Shown in pieces: positions 1 to 4,798 of a stretch of 5,330 nt of DNA. The first letter of the stretch is position 1. The number at the start of each line of letters is the position of its first letter. The stretch is from Acidisphaera sp035272265. GTDB taxonomy: Bacteria; Pseudomonadota; Alphaproteobacteria; Acetobacterales; Acetobacteraceae. The notes beneath the pieces are model-generated. The model saw only the letters and a list, made by a program, of their open reading frames with translations. It searched no databases and had not been told where the DNA came from. The position numbers were made by a program, and so were the translations under genes. The DNA is taken from the NCBI GenBank assembly GCA_035272265.1, contig DATEQV010000480.1, positions 1 through 5,330 on the forward strand. Direction: 5' to 3'.

Positions 1-849
1 CCGTCCGGCATCTCGCCCGACGACCGCGTCTCGGTGATCGACCTTACCGCCAAGCCGCCCGCGATCGTGCAGTCGCTGACCGCGGGTGCGGGGGCCACCA
101 CCGTGCGGCTGGCGCCGGACGGCAAGCTCGCGCTGATCGCCAACCGCGCCGCCGGCACCGTCTCGATCTACACCGTCGCCGACAAACGGCTGACGCCTTC
201 CGGCACGATCGATTTCGGCAAGGGCTCGTTGCCGGGCGGCATGGTGATCGCGACCGATGGGCGGAGCGCGCTGGTCAGCCGCTATGGCGACAACCAGATC
301 AGCCTGCTGCACATCGACGGCACGTCGGTCACCGTCGATCCGCGTCCGCTCACCTCCGCCGTCGCGCCGTACACGATGGACATCACGCCTGACGGCAAGC
401 TCGCCGTGGTCGCCAACATGGGCCGCGGCGACGGCGACATCGACTCCGTCAGCTTCATCGACCTCAGCCGCACGCCGCCCCGGGTGGTTGCGACCGAAAG
501 CGTCGGCCTGTCGCCCGAGGGCATCCGGCTGTCGCCCGACGGCAAGTATCTCGCCGTCGCGTTGCAGAACGGCACCACGCGCCCGCCCGGCTCGCCGTTC
601 CTGCACAGCGAAGGGCGGCTGATCATGTTCGCCGTCGTCGAGGGGCCTGGGCTGATCCAGATGGCCGAGCTTCCGATCGGCCGCTGGTCGCAGGGCATCG
701 CGTTCTCGCGCGACGGCAAGACCGTGCTGGTGCAGAACATGGTCGAGCGCCGCATCGACGTCTTCCGTTTCGAGGACGACACGCTGACGCCATCGGCGCC
801 CATCCAGCTTCCCAACGCAGGCCCCGCCGCCATTGCGACCCCGTGGTAG
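1..849 (+). CDS. Beta-propeller (YncE / lactonase-like) protein, 5' end missing
   Basis: The frame is open from the first base (reads PSGISPDDRVSVIDLTAKPP) to a TAG at 847-849, so this is the C-terminal 282 residues of a longer protein. The GTG at 34 is internal and is not the start. At least five propeller-blade signatures are visible, each a (P/T/R)DG(K/R) turn followed by a hydrophobic strand: near nt 112 (APDGKLALIAN), 250 (TDGRSALVSR), 388 (TPDGKLAVVANMG), 532 (SPDGKYLAVALQNG) and 706 (SRDGKTVLVQNM). Each is followed by a strand such as TVSIYTV, SVSFIDL or RIDVFRF. This is typical of YncE-like and 6-phosphogluconolactonase-like seven-bladed propellers, many of which are secreted or periplasmic. 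The signal peptide, if any, would lie outside the window. No catalytic residue can be assigned, so substrate and reaction are unknown. The gene ends about 45 bases before repeat copy A. Confidence 0.8.
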   Translation, partial: PSGISPDDRVSVIDLTAKPPAIVQSLTAGAGATTVRLAPDGKLALIANRAAGTVSIYTVADKRLTPSGTIDFGKGSLPGGMVIATDGRSALVSRYGDNQISLLHIDGTSVTVDPRPLTSAVAPYTMDITPDGKLAVVANMGRGDGDIDSVSFIDLSRTPPRVVATESVGLSPEGIRLSPDGKYLAVALQNGTTRPPGSPFLHSEGRLIMFAVVEGPGLIQMAELPIGRWSQGIAFSRDGKTVLVQNMVERRIDVFRFEDDTLTPSAPIQLPNAGPAAIATPW

Positions 850-895
850 GCCTGTCTTGCGAGGTGCCGTGCTCTTGGACAGGTCGACCCACCCA

Positions 896-991
896 CGTCA
901 TCGCGAGGCGCGAAGCGCCGTGGCGATCCAGGGCAACGTGAAAAGCGCCTGTCGCGCGGCCCTGGATCGCTACGCTTCGCTGCCGATGACG
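896..991 (-). repeat. Extragenic palindromic repeat, copy A (inverted orientation)
   Basis: This is an imperfect inverted repeat running from CGTCAT to ATGACG. Its arms contain the shared core GGCGATCCAGGGC on the left and GCCCTGGATCGC on the right. It is 96 bases long, like copies B and C. Here the long arm (with extra bases around the CGAAGCG core) is on the left and the short arm on the right, the reverse of B and C. The central segment read on the minus strand starts GGCCGCGCGACA, matching GGCCGCGTGACA of B and C, which confirms the flipped orientation. It lies between two genes on the same strand and ends 73 bases before the aidB start. Confidence 0.85.
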
Positions 992-1064
992 GAGTAAATC
1001 GGTTCCGTTCATCGTACTTGATATTCGCGCAACCCGCGCTGCCGAAGCGCACCGGAGAATCCCA
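992..1064 (+). promoter_or_regulatory. aidB leader and candidate promoter region
   Basis: These 73 bases are the only unique sequence between repeat copy A and the aidB ATG. The first 35 or so are clearly richer in A+T than the surroundings (GAGTAAATCGG, then TACTTGATATTC), as expected for a promoter, but I cannot fix -35 and -10 boxes. A GGAG at 1054-1057, seven bases before the ATG, is the ribosome binding site and supports the chosen start. GATATTCGCGCAA at 1020-1032 matches the E. coli methyl-Ada consensus AAT-N6-GCAA except for its first base. GAAGCGCA at 1044-1051 differs by one base from the older AAAGCGCA Ada box. Either match could be chance. Confidence 0.3.
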
Positions 1065-2708
1065 ATGTCCCGATACGCGCCCCGCACCAAGCTCGCCACC
1101 CACGAGGTCGAGAACCAGCCGCCCGAATTCGCCGACCGCAACCTGTTCACGCTCGACCCCGCGTTGCGCGACGCCGTGCTGCGCGAAGGCGGTGCGTGGC
1201 TCGACGCGCCGCTGACCGCGCTCGGCGAGGCGGTCGGCAGCGAACAGGTGCTGGAGTGGGGCGATCAGGCCAACCGCTACCCGCCCGAGCTCATCAGCTT
1301 CGACCGCTGGGGCCGCCGAGTCGACGAGGTGCGCTTCCATCCATCATATCACGCGCTGATGGCGCTCGCGATGGAGCACCGCATCCACAGCATCGCCTGG
1401 ACCGCCGGCCGGCCCGGCGGACACGTCGCGCACGCCGCGATGCTGGCGCTGTTCACCGAGGCCGAGGCGGGCGTGATGTGCCCCGTCTCGATGACCTACG
1501 CTGCCGTCCCCGCTTTGCGCCACGCGCCCGCGCTCGCCGAGGCGTGGCTGCCGAAGATCATGCACGGCACCTACGACGCGCCGCTGCGCCCGATCGCCGA
1601 CAAGGCAGGCGTCACGATCGGCATGGCGATGACCGAGAAGCAGGGCGGCTCGGACGTGCGCGCCAACACCACGCGGGCCGAGCCGGACGGCGCCGACGGC
1701 TACCGCCTGACCGGGCACAAATGGTTCTGCTCGGCGCCGATGTGCGACGGCTTCCTGACGCTCGCGTATCTCGACGATGCGCTGACCTGCTTCTTCGTCC
1801 CGCGCATCACGCCCGACGGCGAGCGCAACGCGATGCACGTGATGCGGCTGAAGGACAAGCTCGGCAACCGCTCCAACGCGTCGAGCGAGATCGAGTATCA
1901 CGGCGCCTTCGCCCATCTCGTCGGCGAACCGGGGCGCGGCGTGCGCACGATCATCGAGATGGTGCACCACACACGCCTGTCCACGACGGCCGGCCCGCTC
2001 GGCATCATGCGCATGGCGCTGGCGCAGGCGGCGCATCACGTGTCGTACCGCCGCGCCTTCCAGCGCCGGCTGATGGACCAGCCGGCGATGCGGGCGGTGA
2101 TCGCCGATCTCGCGCTCGAATACGAAGCCAACGCGATGCTGGTGATGCGCACGGCGGCGGCCTTCGACGAGGCCACGGAGCTCGACCGCGCCTTCGCCCG
2201 GCTGGCGACGGCGGTCGGCAAATACTGGATCGCCAAGCGCTGTCCCGCCTTCGTGTACGAGTGCCTCGAATGTCTCGGCGGCGTCGGCTACATCGAGGAA
2301 ACACCGATGCCGCGCCTGTATCGCGAGGCGCCGCTGAACGCGATCTGGGAGGGTTCGGGCAACGTCATCGCGCTCGACATCCTGCGCACGCTCGCGCGCG
2401 AGCCGCGGTCGCGCGACGCGCTCGCCGCCGAGATCAAGGCCGCCGCGGGTCAGCACCCCGCGTACGATGCGGCCGCGGCGCAGTTGCGCGAGGACCTGTC
2501 GCACGCCGTGCCCGAAGCGGCCGCCCGCATGGTCGCCGAACGTATGGCGCTGGTGCTGCAGGCCTCGCTGCTGCTGCGGCACGCGCCGAACGCGATCTCT
2601 GCCGCGTTCTGCGAAAGCCGCCTCGCCGGCAACTGGGGTCACCTGTTCGGCGCACTGCCGAAGGACGCCCCGCTCGACGCGCTGATCGCGCGGACGGGGT
2701 TTGCGTGA
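1065..2708 (+). CDS. aidB: AidB-type acyl-CoA dehydrogenase / DNA alkylation response protein homologue
   Basis: The product is 547 residues, close to the 541 of E. coli AidB, and recognisable along its whole length. The N-terminal part has NPPEL-like YPPELISFDRWGRRVDEVRFHPSYH (split here as YPPELISFD and VRFHPSYH). The acyl-CoA dehydrogenase middle domain has GMAMTEKQGGSDV at about 186-198, GHKWF at 217-221 and LKDKLGNRSNAS at 262-273. The C-terminal helical domain has LECLGGVGYIEE and IWEGSGN at 427-433; Glu429 is in the place of the catalytic base of isovaleryl-CoA dehydrogenase relatives. The last 100 or so residues correspond to the AidB C-terminal extension linked to DNA binding. E. coli AidB is an FAD tetramer induced by alkylation that protects DNA and has weak isovaleryl-CoA dehydrogenase activity; whether this homologue does the same is inference. 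The ATG at 1065 has GGAG seven bases upstream. It converges on folB across repeat copy B. Confidence 0.93.
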   Translation: MSRYAPRTKLATHEVENQPPEFADRNLFTLDPALRDAVLREGGAWLDAPLTALGEAVGSEQVLEWGDQANRYPPELISFDRWGRRVDEVRFHPSYHALMALAMEHRIHSIAWTAGRPGGHVAHAAMLALFTEAEAGVMCPVSMTYAAVPALRHAPALAEAWLPKIMHGTYDAPLRPIADKAGVTIGMAMTEKQGGSDVRANTTRAEPDGADGYRLTGHKWFCSAPMCDGFLTLAYLDDALTCFFVPRITPDGERNAMHVMRLKDKLGNRSNASSEIEYHGAFAHLVGEPGRGVRTIIEMVHHTRLSTTAGPLGIMRMALAQAAHHVSYRRAFQRRLMDQPAMRAVIADLALEYEANAMLVMRTAAAFDEATELDRAFARLATAVGKYWIAKRCPAFVYECLECLGGVGYIEETPMPRLYREAPLNAIWEGSGNVIALDILRTLAREPRSRDALAAEIKAAAGQHPAYDAAAAQLREDLSHAVPEAAARMVAERMALVLQASLLLRHAPNAISAAFCESRLAGNWGHLFGALPKDAPLDALIARTGFA

Positions 2709-2727
2709 GGTTTCGCAACCCTCTCTC

Positions 2728-2823
2728 CGTCATCGCGAGCGAAGCGTGGCGATCCAGGGCCGCGTGACAAACACCTGCCGCGCGGCCCTGGATTGCCACG
2801 TCGCTCCGCTCCTCGCAATGACG
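2728..2823 (+). repeat. Extragenic palindromic repeat, copy B (between convergent genes)
   Basis: A 96-base imperfect palindrome from CGTCAT to ATGACG (extendable by one pair, C/G, on each side). The short left arm pairs with a long right arm that carries an extra GAG-like insertion and an extra AC/GT next to the core. Its first 42 bases are identical to copy C, and the right arm differs from C by only three transitions. It begins 19 bases after the aidB stop and ends 18 bases before the folB stop, filling the gap between the two converging genes. A long GC-rich hairpin there could act as a terminator or mRNA 3'-end stabiliser in both directions, but there is no clear T-tract, so this role is inferred. 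Confidence 0.9.
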
Positions 2824-2841
2824 GGAAAGCTGTGTTTCCGC

Positions 2842-3303
2842 TTACCCGGACGACCCGTTCCGCGCCGCCGCCCAGTCCTCGCGGCGCATGTACACCTCCA
2901 CGCCCGCCGCCGCCGCCTCGCCGAAAATGTCAGGCTTGAGGATCGACACACGGCACGCATCGACGCGAAGATTATCGAAACACAGCCCCACGACCTCATC
3001 CAGCAGCGTCTCGAGCAGCGGCGTATGCGGCCGCGTGGGCCACGCCTTCAGCGCGTCCCGGATGTGGTCGTAGTCGATAATGCTCGACGTGCTCTCGGCT
3101 TGCAGCCCGCCCGGACCCACGGGCGCGAACATCTCGATGTTCACCACCAGCCGCGTCGGCTTCTCCGGATGCTGCTCCCACGGATGCAGCCCGACGCGCG
3201 TCTCGACCACCAGATCGCGCACGATCACGCGCAGATGGCTGCGCTGCACATCCCACAGCCCGGCCATCCCGCCCGACAGCGGCGCGCCGGCTTCCTTCGT
3301 CAC
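2842..3303 (-). CDS. folB: Dihydroneopterin aldolase (FolB-family)
   Basis: The product (153 residues) matches the FolB fold, which converts 7,8-dihydroneopterin to 6-hydroxymethyl-7,8-dihydropterin and glycolaldehyde in cytoplasmic folate synthesis. Visible family landmarks are VGLHPWEQHPEKPTRL (37-52; E. coli FolB has GVYDWEQTIEQKL), DYDHIRDAL with Tyr78, LLETLLDEV with Glu98, and ILKPD with Lys123. The Glu of the PEK segment, Tyr78, Glu98 and Lys123 are candidates for the active-site residues known from S. aureus and E. coli enzymes. The protein is about 30 residues longer than usual, mainly from an N-terminal stretch of about 20 residues before LRVIVRDLVV. The GTG start at 3303 has GGAG (3310-3313, minus strand) six bases upstream; ATG at codon 13 is an alternative. 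It lies 43 bases downstream of a small unknown gene, probably co-transcribed with it. FolX or a FolB-like protein cannot be fully excluded. Confidence 0.88.
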   Translation of the reverse strand: MTKEAGAPLSGGMAGLWDVQRSHLRVIVRDLVVETRVGLHPWEQHPEKPTRLVVNIEMFAPVGPGGLQAESTSSIIDYDHIRDALKAWPTRPHTPLLETLLDEVVGLCFDNLRVDACRVSILKPDIFGEAAAAGVEVYMRREDWAAARNGSSG

Positions 3304-3309
3304 CAGCGG

Positions 3310-3313
3310 CTCC
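3310..3313 (-). promoter_or_regulatory. Ribosome binding site deciding the folB GTG start
   Basis: On the minus strand GGAG is followed by CCGCTG and then GTG, a normal six-base spacing. The alternative ATG at codon 13 has only a G-rich codon context before it, so the GTG start is preferred. Confidence 0.55.
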
Positions 3314-3346
3314 GCTCGCGGTTCATGGCGTGGCGCGACAGGCGGC

Positions 3347-3637
3347 TCAGCCGAACTGGCCGCGCAGGAACCCCAGGGCCGGCAGCGGCCGCCAGTTCTT
3401 CGGCAGGTCGGCGCGGCGGATCGGGGCCACGCTGAAGTGCGGCAGCTTCTGCCTCTCCCGGCTCAGAAACCCGGCATAGGCGTCGACCTGGCTCTCGCGC
3501 CAGTTGCGGTCGGCCAGCGCGGCATTGCGGGTGGGGTAGATCTCTGCGATGCGCGATGCGCGCCCGACGGACGAAATCACAGCCCAGATCACGTCGCTGC
3601 CCGAAGGCGAGCGTTCTAGGGTGAGAATCTGACCCAT
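3347..3637 (-). CDS. Small protein of unknown function, upstream of folB
   Basis: A 96-residue protein from MGQILTLERSPSGSD to LGFLRGQFG that I do not recognise. It has no evident transmembrane segment or signal peptide. It is rich in Arg and aromatic residues in its second half, with a WRESQVDAYAGFLSRE helix-like stretch and a Pro-rich end (ADLPKNWRPLPALGF). Its composition is that of a soluble basic protein and looks more natural than the Arg/Ser/Pro-rich plus-strand frames over the same bases. The ATG at 3637 lacks a strong Shine-Dalgarno sequence (only CGGGCGCA precedes it); a TTG at 3682 would extend it by 15 residues but would overlap the ribosome binding site of the divergent gene, so I chose the ATG. 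It ends 43 bases before folB on the same strand, suggesting a two-gene unit, and starts 47 bases from the divergent oxidoreductase gene. Confidence 0.6.
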   Translation of the reverse strand: MGQILTLERSPSGSDVIWAVISSVGRASRIAEIYPTRNAALADRNWRESQVDAYAGFLSRERQKLPHFSVAPIRRADLPKNWRPLPALGFLRGQFG

Positions 3638-3684
3638 TGCGCCCGAGTGTGGGGTGCACCGGGACCGATGACAAGGAGCCAAAC
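3638..3684 (+). promoter_or_regulatory. Compact divergent intergenic region
   Basis: Only 47 bases separate the start of the small minus-strand gene from the start of the plus-strand oxidoreductase gene, so both promoters must lie here or overlap the coding regions. The gap holds an 8-base perfect palindrome GGTGCACC at 3653-3660 and the plus-strand ribosome binding site AAGGAG at 3673-3678. I cannot identify convincing -35/-10 boxes for either direction. Confidence 0.35.
3673..3678 (+). promoter_or_regulatory. Ribosome binding site deciding the oxidoreductase start
   Basis: AAGGAG followed by six bases (CCAAAC) and ATG at 3685. This fixes the start 16 codons inside the longer open frame that begins at 3637, and the protein then begins MRAIVCETWGGPE, the normal N-terminus for the family. 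Confidence 0.8.
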
Positions 3685-4656
3685 ATGCGTGCGATCGTCT
3701 GCGAAACCTGGGGCGGGCCGGAGACTCTCAAGCTGCTCGACCGGCCGAGCCAGCCGCCCGGCCCGAACCAGGTGCAGATCCGCGTGCGCGCCGCCGGGGT
3801 GAACTTCCCCGACGTGCTCATCATCCAGAACAAGTACCAGCTGAAGCCGGAACTTCCGTTCACGCCGGGCAGCGAGCTCGCCGGCGACGTCATCGCGGTG
3901 GGCGAGGGCGTGCGCCATGTCGGGCCGGGCGACCGGGTCGCCGCCTTCGCCGGCCAGGGCGCTTTCGCCGAAGAGGCGACGGTCCCCGCCGACGTGTGCC
4001 TGCGCATCCCGGACGGCCTCGACTACGACACGGCGGCGGCGTTCACGCTCGCCTACGGCACGTCGTGGCACGCGCTGCGCGACCGCGCCGTGCTGCTTCC
4101 GGGCGAGACGCTGCTGGTGCTGGGGGCGGCGGGCGGCGTGGGCCTGTCCGCGGTGGATATCGCCAAGGCGATGGGCGCGAAGGTGATCGCCGCCGCGTCG
4201 TCCTGGGAAAAGCTGGAGGCCTGTCGCCGCTACGGCATCGAGGGCACCATCGACTACAGCCGCGAGGACCTGCGCGGGGCCTTGAAGACGCTGTGTCCTA
4301 AGGGGCCGGACGTGATCTACGACCCGGTCGGCGGCGATTTCACCGAGCAGGCATTCCGCTCGATCGGCTGGAAGGGCCGCCATCTGGTCATCGGATTCGC
4401 CGCCGGCCCGATTCCCTCGATCCCGGCCAACCTGCCGCTGCTGAAGGGCGCGAGTCTGGTGGGCGTCTATTGGGGCGCCTACACGCGCCAGGAGCCCGAG
4501 CACTGGAAGACGTCGGGCGCCGAGATGGTCCACTGGCTGCTGAGCGGCAAGCTCAAGCCGCTGATCTCGCACCGCTATCTTCTGGCCGAGACGCCGCAGG
4601 CGCTGACGGACATGGCGGCGCGCAAGGTGATCGGGAAGGTGGTGATCGTGCCGTAG
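3685..4656 (+). CDS. NADPH:quinone oxidoreductase-like MDR-family protein (zinc-independent)
   Basis: The product is 323 residues, the usual length of the quinone oxidoreductase (QOR, zeta-crystallin-like) branch of medium-chain dehydrogenases/reductases. An N-terminal GroES-like domain starts MRAIVCETWGGPETLKL and has AAGVNFPDVLI (Val39-Asp43), the place where zinc alcohol dehydrogenases carry a zinc-binding Cys; here it is Asn-Phe-Pro-Asp, so no catalytic zinc is expected. PGSELAGDVIAVGEGV and GDRVAAFAGQGAFAE follow. The Rossmann domain has GAAGGVG at 147-153, which binds the NADPH pyrophosphate, then DPVGGDF and the subfamily-like YWGAYTR at 262-268. Such enzymes reduce quinones or enoyl/enone compounds in the cytoplasm, often with NADPH; the substrate here is unknown. 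Some close relatives are annotated as acryloyl-CoA or crotonyl-CoA reductases, so the exact reaction should be left open. It is divergent from the small gene and ends 25 bases before repeat copy C. Confidence 0.9.
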   Translation: MRAIVCETWGGPETLKLLDRPSQPPGPNQVQIRVRAAGVNFPDVLIIQNKYQLKPELPFTPGSELAGDVIAVGEGVRHVGPGDRVAAFAGQGAFAEEATVPADVCLRIPDGLDYDTAAAFTLAYGTSWHALRDRAVLLPGETLLVLGAAGGVGLSAVDIAKAMGAKVIAAASSWEKLEACRRYGIEGTIDYSREDLRGALKTLCPKGPDVIYDPVGGDFTEQAFRSIGWKGRHLVIGFAAGPIPSIPANLPLLKGASLVGVYWGAYTRQEPEHWKTSGAEMVHWLLSGKLKPLISHRYLLAETPQALTDMAARKVIGKVVIVP

Positions 4657-4681
4657 TGCACGCCCCGGCAATCGAGGACTC

Positions 4682-4777
4682 CGTCATCGCGAGCGAAGCG
4701 TGGCGATCCAGGGCCGCGTGACAGATGCCGGAACGGTGGCCCTGGATCGCCACGTCGCTTCGCTCCTCGCGATGACG
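4682..4777 (+). repeat. Extragenic palindromic repeat, copy C (between convergent genes)
   Basis: A 96-base palindrome in the same orientation as copy B, with short arm left and long arm right. The perfectly matching ends extend to ACTCCGTCAT at 4678-4687 and ATGACGGAGT at 4772-4781, making this the best-paired copy. The loop (from about GCGTGACAGATG) differs from copy B after its first eight bases while the arms are nearly unchanged, so the arms appear to be the conserved part. It starts 25 bases after the oxidoreductase stop and ends about 20 bases before the stop of the converging hotdog gene, and could serve as a two-way transcription end. Confidence 0.9.
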
Positions 4778-4798
4778 GAGTGATGCACTCCGGCAGTA

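Noticed and set aside
851..883. Inverted repeat CCTGTC ... GACAGG just after the propeller gene, considered as a terminator
   Set aside because: The stem is only six pairs with a loop of about 21 bases and no following T-tract; too weak to call.
1002..1021. Possible alphaproteobacterial LexA box (GTTC-N7-GTTC) before aidB
   Set aside because: Two GTTC occur at 1002-1005 and 1007-1010, but the positions seven bases further on read CGTA and TTGA, so neither forms the required direct repeat.
282..1340. Minus-strand frame of 352 codons spanning the propeller gene end, repeat A and the aidB start
   Set aside because: It crosses an extragenic repeat and two real genes; this is chance openness in GC-rich DNA.
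1344..2642. Long minus-strand open frame (432 codons) opposite aidB
   Set aside because: It is an antisense shadow of a well-recognised aidB; its composition is dominated by Arg, His, Gly and Val as expected for high-GC antisense frames and shows no family motif.
2701..3435. Plus-strand frame of 244 codons through repeat B and opposite folB
   Set aside because: It begins in the repeat and is antisense to a recognised folB; the translation is Arg/Pro/His-rich without motifs.
3616..4671. Long minus-strand open frame (351 codons) opposite the oxidoreductase
   Set aside because: Same reason: the plus strand carries a clear MDR protein with a Rossmann motif and ribosome binding site, while the antisense product is low-complexity Arg/Ala/His-rich.
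897..4777. Repeats considered as a CRISPR array or as transposon ends
   Set aside because: The copies are about 1.9 kb apart, palindromic, differ in orientation and enclose ordinary chromosomal genes with no transposase or cas gene, so neither an array nor a composite transposon fits.
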